The notes beneath the pieces were generated by a model. That model saw nothing but the letters and a program-made list of their open reading frames with translations. It did not search any database and was not told where the DNA came from. This document shows positions 15,725 through 24,135 of a stretch of 64,000 bases of DNA, piece by piece (within the stretch, counting starts at the first letter, position 1; each line of letters begins with the position of its first letter). Made by a program: the position numbers and the translations under genes. This DNA is from Sphingomonadaceae bacterium. GTDB taxonomy: Bacteria; Pseudomonadota; Alphaproteobacteria; Sphingomonadales; Sphingomonadaceae. The stretch is from the NCBI GenBank assembly GCA_009926135.1, contig RFPL01000006.1, positions 115,782-179,781 of the forward strand, given 5' to 3'.

Positions 15725-16534
15725 ATGCCAGAATCTATGCAATCGACCCTTACCAAAGTTCCGGCGGTAACGCTGGCTTTCTGGATCATCAAAATTCTCG
15801 CGACCACACTCGGCGAAACCGCCGGAGACTCGGTTTCGATGAGCTGGCTCGGCGAAACCACCGCTGCCGCGCCAACTGCGTTCTGGCAAGGCGGCTATCT
15901 GATCGGGACCGCCATTTTCGGCGCGGCGCTGGCGCTGCTGGTGTTACTGCAAATCCGAGCGCGCCAGTTCAACCCCTGGCTCTATTGGTCTACGATCATT
16001 GCCTCGACCACAGCGGGGACAACACTGGCCGATCTTGCCACGCGATCGCTTGGCATCGGCTATCCCGGCGGGTCGATCTTGCTGTTCGGGTTTGTTCTGG
16101 CGTCGCTTGCGGTCTGGCACCGCGCGTTGGGGACGATTTCGGTCAGCTCGGTGCATGAACCAAAGGCCGAACTCTATTACTGGCTGACGATCACATTCTC
16201 GCAAACCCTTGGGACCGCGCTGGGCGACTGGGTGGCCGACGGATCGCTCGGCTATCTCGGTTCGGCGGTCATTTTCGGCGCGATGTTGGCGCTGATCGCG
16301 CTGGCCTATTGGAAGACCTCAATCAGCCATGTCGCGCTGTTTTGGGCCGCCTTCATTCTAACCCGCCCGCTTGGAGCGGTGGTCGGCGACTTCCTCGACA
16401 AGCCGATCGCCAAAGGGGGTCTGGACCTGAGCCGTCCGCTAGCGACAGGGGTTTTGCTTATCGCTATCGTGGTTCTGATCCTCACAACGCGCCAACAGGC
16501 TGGCTCTGCCGACAATGCAACGGCGAGCGACTAG
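15725..16534 (+). CDS. DUF347-repeat membrane protein (COG4705)
   Basis: 269 residues with about eight TM helices and four copies of a repeat seen as KILATTLGETAGD, GTTLADLATRSLG, QTLGTALGDWVAD and TRPLGAVVGDFLDKP; each has a conserved T-x-x-x-x-x-G/A-D pattern inside the membrane. These repeats define DUF347/COG4705, an uncharacterised membrane-anchored family. The divergent membrane LuxR protein suggests the pair forms a sensing and response unit. Confidence 0.8.
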   Translation: MPESMQSTLTKVPAVTLAFWIIKILATTLGETAGDSVSMSWLGETTAAAPTAFWQGGYLIGTAIFGAALALLVLLQIRARQFNPWLYWSTIIASTTAGTTLADLATRSLGIGYPGGSILLFGFVLASLAVWHRALGTISVSSVHEPKAELYYWLTITFSQTLGTALGDWVADGSLGYLGSAVIFGAMLALIALAYWKTSISHVALFWAAFILTRPLGAVVGDFLDKPIAKGGLDLSRPLATGVLLIAIVVLILTTRQQAGSADNATASD

Positions 16535-18066
16535 CGTGCTGCCCATCCGCTCAAACTTCCGCGCGCGGTCCCAACGTCTCGATGATCTTGCAATCGGCGA
16601 CGGTGCCGTGACGACAGGAGCCGATCACGTGGCCGAGTTCGGTGCGCAGCGCACTGAGGTCGCCGATCTTGCGGTCGATCTCGGCCAGGTGCGTTCGCGC
16701 GATCCCGTCGACCGCTTCGCAGCGCACGCGCATTGTCGTCGAGGCAATAGCCGTGTTTGCGATCGGGAACGGAAAATTGGGCATGCTGCATGACCCCGAC
16801 TGCGTCGGTGAGCTCTGCGAGCCGCGTCGTAACCAATGGAGGAAGCTCCCGGCGTTTGGATTCGCTAGGCACCAGGGGAACAATCTCGCCCCTCGAGCAT
16901 GGGCGCTCCAACCTCACTTCGGAGAAAATCCTGAGGTACTGGTGCGCGACATTCGACGAGGTCATCCCCCGGCCTCGAGCATAGGCGTTCGTGCGAAGCT
17001 CGCTGCGCAAGCAGTCGTTGGCAATGAGTTCGCCAATCGCCGCTGCCGGCTTGTCGGGCTCCGCGAATGGCACAAGCATACCACACCGATCGGCCAAAAG
17101 CTCGCGAGCATACCAGAAGGGCGTCGAGACTACCGCTTTACCAAGGGACACGGCATAGGCGAGCGTTCCCGAAGCGATCTGGGCCTCGTTCGGATAGGGA
17201 GAGACGTAAATGTCGCACGCGGAGAGGTGTTGGAGGAGTTCTTCCAGCGAGAGAAAACGGTCGATGAAACGAACATGCTCGGCAACGCCGAGTTCGCGGG
17301 CGATCGCAACGAGACTTTCACGGTAACGCTCGCCCTCATGGTGTCGGAGCGTTGGGTGCGTCACGCCCACGATGAGATAGAGAATCTTGGGAAACTGCCA
17401 CACCAGTTTGGGCAGCGCTTGGATCGCCGTATCAATACCTTTGCCGGGCCCGAGGAGGCCGAATGTCATGAGCAAGGTTCGATCGGCAAGCTGAAGATCA
17501 TGCTTCGCCATCGCCGGATCAACGAAGGTCCGATCCGGTGCGCCTTGGGGGATCAGGGATATGCGCTCGGCCGGCACACCATAGTCGTCCTGCAGGATTT
17601 GTTGTCCCTTTTCAGCCATGACCACGAGACGCGTTGAGCGCATGATGATCTCATCCATCACACGGCGTTGGGCTTCGTCGGGCGTCGCCAGGATGGTATG
17701 GAGGGTCGTCACAACCGGTGCGTGGAGCCGTCGTAGGAGTTCGAGAATATGGCTTCCGGCTTCGCCGCCAAAGATTCCGAATTCGTGCTGCAAAGACACG
17801 ACATCGACATCGGAAACATTCAAGAGGTCGGCGGCAACGGCATAGGAGGCGGGCCGGGCTGCGTCGATCTCGAGTGGAACGAAGTCGGGATAGGCGTAAC
17901 TGCCGCCATCGGTCACCGCGACAGTGCTGCAGGAAATGCCTCTTGCCTCCCGGACAAGGGCACCGCGCAAGTCGCTTGTGAAGGTTGCAATGCCGCATTC
18001 CCTGGGCACGCAGGTCCCGACAAGCGAGATTTGCGTCAATGCGGGAAGGGCTTCGGTTCTTTGCAT
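16531..18066 (-). pseudogene. glycosyltransferase family 4 gene truncated by fusion to foreign DNA
   Basis: From 18066 (MQRTEALPALTQISLVGT) the frame encodes a GT4-type glycosyltransferase: VSLQHEFGIFGG, GLLGPGKGIDTAIQALP, ISLIPQGAPD and the retaining motif region VSPYPNEAQIASGTLAYAVS. The long homologues continue after HGYCLDDNARAL into a second domain. Here that point (about 16720) is followed by Arg-rich nonsense to a stop at 16531, while another frame of the same DNA encodes a MerR C-terminus. The gene has therefore been cut at about codon 450; the first domain could still fold. A TTG at 18102 is an alternative start. Confidence 0.8.
16551..16718 (-). pseudogene. MerR (CadR/PbrR type) relic, C-terminal half
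   Basis: The frame ending at TGA 16551 reads CEAVDGIARTHLAEIDRKIG, then LGHVIGSCRHGTVADCKIIE, nearly identical to the C-terminus of the intact regulator at 19482. It keeps the metal-binding Cys (C-x7-C) but has no DNA-binding half. Its 5' edge is the junction with the glycosyltransferase gene. Confidence 0.8.
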
Positions 18067-18225
18067 GGCTACTTCGGAATTTCCGGTCTGCCTCACGATC
18101 AAGGGTCGAGTTGGGACAAATCGCGGGTCGGTACTGGAGGGCGCGCAGGTAGCCTTCCCGGTCCTCGACCTCGCTTAACTCTCGCGCCATCCCGACAAGT
18201 CGCCGGTCAGTCTGGTTGCTTCTGG

Positions 18226-18264
18226 AAAAAGGGCCCGCCGCCGGGGGGCGATGGGCGGCGGGCC
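18226..18264 (-). terminator. rho-independent terminator after the 18337-18636 gene
   Basis: GC-rich 12-bp stem (GGGCCCGCCGCC at 18231-18242, complement at 18253-18264) followed on the minus strand by five T. It is similar in sequence to the hairpin at 843-876. Confidence 0.75.
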
Positions 18265-18336
18265 TGCGGCTCCAGATCATTCTGTCAGCCGCGTTCCAGC
18301 GTCTTCTGCGTTTGCCCCGATGACGGCTTCGCGGGG

Positions 18337-18636
18337 TCAGCAGCCTTGGCCGGCTTGCATCGGCTTTTCCGCAGCCGGTGCCATCGCTGCCATCCCGGGT
18401 TGCCGCATGTGGTGCATCCCCATCCGATGTCCCTGCATCCGGCGAAAGTGCTGTTCGCGACCCCCGGGAGGCACGCCGTCCATCTGGCCATTAGTGCTCG
18501 AGCCGAGGACCGCCTGGGGCAGGGGCATCGGAGCAGGGTTGATCGTCGTGCCCGGTGGCATCTCGTCGGCTAGGGCAAGTTCGGCCCCGGAAGCGAGAAT
18601 GCCGAAAAGTGCAAGGTACATGGCAGCCTTTCGCAT
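18337..18636 (-). CDS. secreted Met/His-rich small protein, paralogue of the 896-1318 gene
   Basis: 99 residues with signal peptide MRKAAMYLALFGILASGAELALA and a Met/His/Arg-rich tail (FRRMQGHRMGMHHMRQPGM) ending in a Cys. The opening, the downstream GC hairpin and the upstream TACGTA site at 18724 match those of the protein at 896-1318, so this is a diverged duplicate module. Periplasmic copper or silver binding is inferred from composition only. Confidence 0.72.
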   Translation of the reverse strand: MRKAAMYLALFGILASGAELALADEMPPGTTINPAPMPLPQAVLGSSTNGQMDGVPPGGREQHFRRMQGHRMGMHHMRQPGMAAMAPAAEKPMQAGQGC

Positions 18637-18723
18637 TATAGAACTCCAATGCTCTATCGAGTTTCCATCGGTCACCATTCGATATGGCTTGTCGAGCGAT
18701 GGATTTTTCCGCCCTGTGCCGAT

Positions 18724-18733
18724 ATACGTAATG
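18724..18733 (-). promoter_or_regulatory. TACGTA-centred site, copy 4
   Basis: ATACGTAATG, 88 bases upstream of the 18636 start and 105 bases upstream of the divergent methyltransferase. The flank TGTGCGAGG matches copy 1 (TGTGCGAAG). Confidence 0.5.
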
Positions 18734-18837
18734 TGCGAGGAAGCTTCATTTGGGTCTCGGCTAAGCGCTGCCCTCGTGACAAGAGGATCGGCATCAATTC
18801 TGCGATGCCAGCGTGGTATGAACGAGATCGAGAGGCA

Positions 18838-19464
18838 ATGTCTTTGGAACCGAAATCGCATTGGGAGCATGTTTACACCACCAAGTCCGCTGATCGGGTA
18901 AGTTGGTTCCAGGAACATGCCGATCGGTCGCTGCGTTTGATCTGGGAGGTTGCGCGTGATCGTGCCGCCTCGATCATCGACGTTGGCGGCGGGGCCTCCA
19001 CGCTCGCTGATGATCTTTTGGCGGACGGCTACAGTGCGGTCACCGTGCTTGACTTGTCTGAAGCGGCCTTGGAAAAGGCCAAGCGCCGGATTGGCGCGGA
19101 AGCCGAGCGCGCGACATGGCTTGCCAGCGATATCCTTTCGGTCGATTTGCCGCGTCACCATTTCGATGTCTGGCACGATCGCGCAGTGTTTCACTTTCTC
19201 ACCAAGCAGCAAGAGCGCGACGCCTATGTCGAAGCAGCGCTGAAAGCAGTGAAACCGGGCGGTTTTGTCATCGTCGCGACGTTTGCGGAAGACGGGCCAA
19301 CGGAATGCAGCGGGCTGCCAGTGAGGCGCTATTCTGCAGCGGAATTACATGCTGAATTTGGCGCACCGTTTGCCTTGCTTCGTCACGAGAAGGAAGCGCA
19401 TGCCACGCCATTCGGCACGGTCCAGCAATTTGTCTATTGTATGTGCCGGACGACGTTATCCTAA
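18838..19464 (+). CDS. class I SAM-dependent methyltransferase
   Basis: 208 residues from the ATG at 18838. Motif I is SIIDVGGGASTLADDLL near residue 40, the acidic end of strand 2 is VTVLDLSEAALEKA, and motif IV reads FDVWHDRAVFHFL. DVWHDRAVFHFL is common in small thiol, metalloid or halide methyltransferase-like proteins, but the substrate is not predictable. It is next to metal-responsive genes and divergent from a Met-rich protein gene. Confidence 0.85.
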   Translation: MSLEPKSHWEHVYTTKSADRVSWFQEHADRSLRLIWEVARDRAASIIDVGGGASTLADDLLADGYSAVTVLDLSEAALEKAKRRIGAEAERATWLASDILSVDLPRHHFDVWHDRAVFHFLTKQQERDAYVEAALKAVKPGGFVIVATFAEDGPTECSGLPVRRYSAAELHAEFGAPFALLRHEKEAHATPFGTVQQFVYCMCRTTLS

Positions 19465-19481
19465 GCACAATCGCGTGAGCG

Positions 19482-19886
19482 TCACGGCCCCAAAGTCTCG
19501 ATGATCTTACAGTCCGCAATCGTGCCGCGGCGGCACGAGCCGATCACCCGGTCGAGTTCTGTGCGCATCGCCATCAGATCGGCGATCTTTTGGTCGATTT
19601 CCGCCAGATGCGCGCGCGCTAATGTATCGACGGCCTTGCAGGACCTGCTGGTGTCGTCGGACAGGGCAAGCAACTCGCGCACGGCATCGATCGGGAAGCC
19701 AAGGCTGCGGCTACGGCGAATAAATGCCAGCCGCTGTCTGTCCGCATTGCCGTATTGGCGGCGGCCCGCTGCACTGCGCCGGGGCTCGCGGAGCAAGCCT
19801 TGCTGCTCATAGAACCGGATCGTCGTTACCTTCGTCCCGGTGGCGCGTCCGAGCTCCCCGATCCCCAGATTTGCTTGCCCAGCCAC
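19482..19886 (-). CDS. MerR family Pb(II)/Cd(II)-responsive regulator (PbrR/CadR type)
   Basis: 134 residues from the GTG at 19886, chosen because AGGAGG sits six bases upstream; an ATG at 19916 is in frame but lacks a ribosome site. The product reads GIGELGRATGTKVTTIRFYE, then a dimerisation helix and the three Cys typical of PbrR/CadR: one at SRSCKAVD and a C-x7-C pair in GSCRRGTIADC. It should bend and activate the 19-bp-spaced promoter at 19925-19955, which drives the divergent transporter genes. A relic with a near-identical C-terminus lies at 16551. Confidence 0.88.
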   Translation of the reverse strand: MAGQANLGIGELGRATGTKVTTIRFYEQQGLLREPRRSAAGRRQYGNADRQRLAFIRRSRSLGFPIDAVRELLALSDDTSRSCKAVDTLARAHLAEIDQKIADLMAMRTELDRVIGSCRRGTIADCKIIETLGP

Positions 19887-19924
19887 CGACAACCTCCTGC
19901 TGCGAATCATTCGCAAAAAACTGC

Positions 19925-19955
19925 TTGCTCCTACAGTTACTGTAGATTGTATGCT
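19925..19955 (+). promoter_or_regulatory. MerR-type promoter/operator with 19-bp spacer
   Basis: TTGCTC and TATGCT are separated by exactly 19 bases containing the dyad CTACAGTTACTGTAG, the hallmark of MerR-activated promoters. It points to the cation transporter start at 19977. Confidence 0.85.
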
Positions 19956-19976
19956 CGGACAAAGGAGAAGTTAGGC

Positions 19977-20606
19977 GTGGCAGACAATTGCGAATGCACA
20001 GGGGATGCGGATCGCGCGCAACGTGACCCCGGTTACCGGCGGGCGCTGTGGCTGGTGGTGGCGCTGAACCTCAGTTTCGGCGTACTCGAGGTCGTGGGCG
20101 GTCTATTCGCGCGCAGTCAGGCGCTCCTCGCTGACTCGCTTGATTTTCTCGGTGACGGCACGATCACGCTGCTTGGCCTCCTGGCACTTGGATGGGCGGC
20201 GGCCGCCCGCGCAAAAGTCGCGTTCGCCCAGGGCTTGTTCTTACTGACGCTAGGTTTTGGTATCATCGGCGTCGCAATCTGGCGTGCGATGACCGCGACG
20301 GCTCCCGAAGCCGATTTGATGGGCGGCATCGGGGTGGCCGCGTTGGCTGTCAATGTCACGGCGGCGCTCGTGCTGTCTCAATATCGTGACGGCGACGCCA
20401 ATGTTCGAGCGGTATGGCTGTTTAGCCGCAATGATGCACTCGCGAATGTCGCGGTGATTGCTGCGGCCGGACTGGTCGCTTGGACGGGCGAGGGATGGCC
20501 CGATCTCGCCGTGGCGGCAGTCATAGCCGCGCTCTTTCTCCATTCCGCTTTTGAAATCTTGCGGAGTGCAAAGGCAGAACTGACGGAGCTGCGCCATGCC
20601 GCTTAA
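19977..20606 (+). CDS. short CDF-like heavy-metal cation transporter
   Basis: 209 residues from the GTG at 19977, with AGGAG nine bases upstream. It has six hydrophobic helices, the TM2 metal site LLADSLDFLGDG (D-x-x-x-x-D) and the TM5 site SRNDALANVAV, but no C-terminal cytoplasmic domain. The N-terminus carries CxC (MADNCECTGD). This compact cation transporter type is often next to Cd/Pb MerR regulators, as here. Likely job: export of divalent metal from the cytoplasm. Its end overlaps the permease gene by 11 bases. Confidence 0.85.
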   Translation: MADNCECTGDADRAQRDPGYRRALWLVVALNLSFGVLEVVGGLFARSQALLADSLDFLGDGTITLLGLLALGWAAAARAKVAFAQGLFLLTLGFGIIGVAIWRAMTATAPEADLMGGIGVAALAVNVTAALVLSQYRDGDANVRAVWLFSRNDALANVAVIAAAGLVAWTGEGWPDLAVAAVIAALFLHSAFEILRSAKAELTELRHAA

Positions 20607-22557
20607 TTCCGCTACGACAATGCCGAAATGGCGACGATGTTTGTGCGTATTGGCCGCAGTGCTGGCATTTTTCGCCATCCTGCCGTCGGCCACAAGCGCG
20701 CAAGGCAATGCGAGCGACGTCCAGACGGTGTGGCGACTGCTCGACTATATTGCCGTTGATTATGAAGGGGCCGTATCCAAGGGCAAGATCATAAGCCCTG
20801 CTGAATATGCGGAAATGACGGAGTTTGCCGGAACGGTTCGGCGGGGCATAAGTGGCTTACCCGACAAACCCGGCCGAGCCGCACTCGAGAAGGCTGCGGG
20901 GGAGATTGAAGGGTTGATTGCCGCCAAGGACGAGCCTGCGATCGTGGCCGCGCGGTCACGAGAGCTTGCGACCCGGCTGTTGGCGGCCTTCCCAGTGCCT
21001 CTGGCCCCCCGGTCGCTTCCCGAACTCGCCAGGGGCGAGAAGCTCTATATGCAAAATTGCGCAGGTTGCCACGGGGCGACCGGCGATGGTCAAGGACAGG
21101 TCTCGCGCGGCATGAACCCGCCGCCGATTGCCTTTACCGACCGCGAACGGGCGCGCCAGCGAAGCCTTTTCGCGCTTTATCAGGTAATTGGCCAAGGTCT
21201 CGACGGCACAGCAATGCCAAGCTTTGCGCAGTTATCGAATGAGGATCGCTGGGCGCTTGCCTTCTATGTCGGCGGGTTTGCTTTCAACGACCAAAAGGCG
21301 GGCAAAGAACTCTGGAATGCAAACGCCGATCTTCGCCAGAAATTGCCCAGTCTGGAGGCACTTGCCGGAGTGGTTCCCGCCACTTTGGCTCGTTCGTTTG
21401 GCGATACCAAAACCGACGCGGTGACTGCCTATCTTCGCGCACATCCCGAGGCACTCCAAGCTGACGGGCCCGCTTCGCTGGGTATCGCGCGCGTCAAGCT
21501 CAATGGCAGTTTGCTGGCTTATCAACGCGGCGACCGGCCCGAGGCGCGGCGTTTGGCGCTTTCGGCCTATCTCGACGGATTTGAGCCAGTCGAACCTATC
21601 CTGTCAGCCCGCGACAGCGCGTTGATGGCAAAAATCGAGGCGGCAATGATTGCCTATCGAGCGGCTATTTCCAGCGGCGCTCCCGTTACCGACATCGAAT
21701 ACCAGGCTGCGGCCCTCGACATGCGGTTTTCCGCAGCCGAAGCCGTTCTGTCGCCAAAGATGTCGAGCGGCACATCGGCCTTTCTCGGAGCGCTTGCCAT
21801 CCTATTGCGCGAAGGCGTCGAAGCGTTGCTAGTTGTGGTCGCCATGATCGCGTTCCTAAAAAAAGCGGACCGACCGCAATACCTTCGCTACGTTCATGGC
21901 GGGTGGCTTGCGGCGCTGGTCATCGGTGTCGCCACTTGGGCGGTCGCAACATATCTTGTTTCGATCACAGGTGCCGGGCGCGAACTGACCGAGGGAGTTG
22001 GTTCGCTTGTGGCGGCTGTCATCCTCATTTCGGTTGGGATCTGGATGCACGGCAAGTCGAGCGCCGCTTCATGGCAGCGCTATGTGCGGGAAGTCATGGA
22101 CAAGGCCATGTCGCGCGGATCGGTCTGGTTTCTGTTCGGCCTGTCGTTCCTTGTGGTTTACCGTGAGGTTTTTGAGACCGTCCTGTTTTTCTCCGCGCTG
22201 GTCTCGCAGGGCAACGACTATGCCGTCGCAGCCGGCGCGATGACCGCCATCTTTCTGCTCGCCGCTGTTGCATGGGTAATGTTGAAACTGAGCCGGTCGC
22301 TGCCGATCGGCAAGTTTTTCGCGTACAGCACTGTCCTGATCGCAATTCTTGCGGTGGTGCTTGCAGGCAAAGGCGTGGGCGCGTTGCAAGAGGCTGGCGT
22401 AATCGACATCGCACCGCTCGGCTTGATCCCGCGCGTTCCAATACTAGGCCTGTCCCCGACTTGGCAGTCGTTCGGAGCGCAGTTGTTCACTGCGGTGATC
22501 ATTGTTGCGGGGATTTGGCTTAATGGCAGGCGAGCCGGCCTGATGGCGGCAAAATGA
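20596..22557 (+). CDS. cytochrome c-FTR1 fusion permease (PbrT-like)
   Basis: 653 residues. A signal helix is followed by a soluble domain with one haem site CAGCH near residue 155 and the cytochrome c Met region (MPSFAQLSNEDRW), then a seven-TM FTR1/ILT permease. The two REXXE iron-binding motifs are REGVE near residue 405 and REVFE near 522. The same fusion occurs in PbrT, the lead-uptake protein of the Cupriavidus pbr locus, and in some Fe permeases. Regulation by a PbrR-type MerR and cotranscription with a CDF transporter favour a lead or divalent metal role; iron uptake is the alternative. Confidence 0.85.
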   Translation: MPLNSATTMPKWRRCLCVLAAVLAFFAILPSATSAQGNASDVQTVWRLLDYIAVDYEGAVSKGKIISPAEYAEMTEFAGTVRRGISGLPDKPGRAALEKAAGEIEGLIAAKDEPAIVAARSRELATRLLAAFPVPLAPRSLPELARGEKLYMQNCAGCHGATGDGQGQVSRGMNPPPIAFTDRERARQRSLFALYQVIGQGLDGTAMPSFAQLSNEDRWALAFYVGGFAFNDQKAGKELWNANADLRQKLPSLEALAGVVPATLARSFGDTKTDAVTAYLRAHPEALQADGPASLGIARVKLNGSLLAYQRGDRPEARRLALSAYLDGFEPVEPILSARDSALMAKIEAAMIAYRAAISSGAPVTDIEYQAAALDMRFSAAEAVLSPKMSSGTSAFLGALAILLREGVEALLVVVAMIAFLKKADRPQYLRYVHGGWLAALVIGVATWAVATYLVSITGAGRELTEGVGSLVAAVILISVGIWMHGKSSAASWQRYVREVMDKAMSRGSVWFLFGLSFLVVYREVFETVLFFSALVSQGNDYAVAAGAMTAIFLLAAVAWVMLKLSRSLPIGKFFAYSTVLIAILAVVLAGKGVGALQEAGVIDIAPLGLIPRVPILGLSPTWQSFGAQLFTAVIIVAGIWLNGRRAGLMAAK

Positions 22558-22740
22558 AGGACATGTCCTTCGCTAAGGCTTCCGGGCACTTCATGTCATC
22601 GGATATTTGTGGCCTCGGCGTCATCATCCTGAAGCGCAAAGCTGTGTGGAGAGCCGGCTCGCCGAAGTCCTTTCGCTTGCTCCGACGATTGTGTCCTCGA
22701 TCTAGACTGCGGAACAGGATCGCTGATGGTAGTGCCGTAA

Positions 22741-22857
22741 TCGCGCCATTGCGATGTGGAGTTCGCGGGCACCTTTTCCTTGCCGGTCGTGGTGATGGCG
22801 CACGAGGTGAGCGAGTTTCTCGTGATTGCCTCCGGTCTGCGAATGTTGCGGGCCTGA
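22741..22857 (+). pseudogene. possible P1B-type ATPase C-terminal relic
   Basis: An open frame after TAA 22738 reads FAGTFSLPVVVMAHEVSEFLV then IASGLRMLRA and TGATGA. The HE-x-S in a hydrophobic helix followed by LRMLR resembles the last TM helix of metal P-type ATPases (HEGST..NALRLLR). Nothing upstream matches the rest of such an enzyme. If correct, a PbrA-like ATPase was lost next to the PbrT-like gene. Confidence 0.4.
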
Positions 22858-22893
22858 TGAGGATGTCCGGCAGAATTGCAGCGCGAGGGTCCA

Positions 22894-24084
22894 ATGGATT
22901 GCTCCGCAAGTGCGGGACCGCAAGACATGCCGCCGCTCGGACAAGCGGAGCGGCGGATTGGCGTCAAGAGCAGTTCCGACCCGAAATCCAGGACTAATCG
23001 AGAGGTGTACGAACACGATAAACCGGGCGTGAAATTGATCGGCAGCGGTATCGATGCAATTCCGGATATGCTCGTAGCAGCGCGCGTTGCCCGAGGGATG
23101 ACCCAAAAGGATCTTGCCGAATTCATGGGTCTGAAAATGCAGCAGATCCAAGCTTATGAAGCGGATCGCTTTCAGACGACAAGCCTGTCTCGAATTGCCT
23201 GGATCGCTAAAGCGCTTGGCATCGACTTGGCGCTCTCCGGCCAACTGGTCGGAGAGCATGCCATGTGCGAGGTAGACCTCCAGGATCACGAGGCATTCCC
23301 GGTTGGAGAAATGTATCGCCGTGGCTGGCTAGGGCCGAACGAAGGCGGAGCCAAGGAATTCCAACGAAGTTCGAAAGACCTGTTGGGGGCGTTCTTCGAC
23401 ACCCCCTTGGTGGCTGGCCGCCGCCGCTACGCGAGGACTAGGGAACGTCCGCATGAGCCGGCGTTGATTGCTTGGGAAACGCAGCTGCTGCACACGGTCA
23501 ATTTCAAGGCTGGGTTGCCTCGGTTCGAGCGCGAACGTGTCGATGCAAAATGGATTCGCACCCTTGTCGGGCTGAGTGGGAAGCGCAATGGCTTACGACA
23601 AGTGCGGCAGTATCTCGCCGCTATCGGATTGGTGTTGCGGATCGAACCCGGCCTGCCCGGAATGTCGGTGGATGCAGCCACAGTGCGGGCGCCGAACTGC
23701 TCGATGATCGTCGCGTTGACGTTCCGCAGGCAGCGCGAAGAGACATTTTGGTCCGCATTGTTGCATGCGATCGCTCATGCGAGGTTGCATGTCAGTCTCG
23801 GCGAATGGGACACGGTGTTTCATGACGACGAAGCGCCGGCCTTTGAACCCTGGCTGGCAGATGCCGATGTGTTCGCCCGCGAAGCGCTTATTCCGATGTC
23901 GGCGTGGGGAACTTGCCGATCGCAGGCTAAGCCGACAATGGGGGTTATCGGCGACGACGCCAAGCGACTGGGTGTGAGTCCGGCCGTCCTGGTAGGACGG
24001 CTTCGCCACGAACTCGGCACATCGGCGCTGCCCCGCATTACCTTTCCACACCGAAATGTCGCCAAGTTCTTGCGCGACGACTGA
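22894..24084 (+). CDS. XRE HTH fused to IrrE/ImmA-like peptidase domain
   Basis: 396 residues from the ATG near 22894; the first 40 residues are poorly conserved in look, so a later start is possible. An XRE helix-turn-helix occupies about residues 57-110 (VARGMTQKDLAEFMGLKMQQ). The C-terminal half has LLHAIAHARLH near residue 290, resembling the HExxH zinc site of ImmA/IrrE peptidases but with Ala in place of the catalytic Glu, so activity is doubtful. ImmA/IrrE proteins cleave repressors in mobile-element and stress switches; the target here is unknown. Confidence 0.75.
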   Translation: MDCSASAGPQDMPPLGQAERRIGVKSSSDPKSRTNREVYEHDKPGVKLIGSGIDAIPDMLVAARVARGMTQKDLAEFMGLKMQQIQAYEADRFQTTSLSRIAWIAKALGIDLALSGQLVGEHAMCEVDLQDHEAFPVGEMYRRGWLGPNEGGAKEFQRSSKDLLGAFFDTPLVAGRRRYARTRERPHEPALIAWETQLLHTVNFKAGLPRFERERVDAKWIRTLVGLSGKRNGLRQVRQYLAAIGLVLRIEPGLPGMSVDAATVRAPNCSMIVALTFRRQREETFWSALLHAIAHARLHVSLGEWDTVFHDDEAPAFEPWLADADVFAREALIPMSAWGTCRSQAKPTMGVIGDDAKRLGVSPAVLVGRLRHELGTSALPRITFPHRNVAKFLRDD

Positions 24085-24092
24085 GCGACGGG

Positions 24093-24129
24093 GCCGGGAA
24101 GTCCTCACCGCCGGGCGGAACTTCCCGGC
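24093..24129. terminator. bidirectional terminator-like hairpin
   Basis: A perfect 10-bp stem (GCCGGGAAGT and its complement) with a 17-base loop lies between the converging XRE-peptidase and porin genes. Confidence 0.65.
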
Positions 24130-24135
24130 TCGGAG

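Noticed and set aside
10928..16718. The MerR N-terminal relic and C-terminal relic as two halves of one split gene
   Set aside because: They are in the wrong order for the minus strand and match different intact MerR genes (25924 and 19482).
22554..22997. 147-codon plus-strand frame after the permease gene
   Set aside because: No motif and poor codon pattern; it overlaps the better candidate ATPase relic in another frame.
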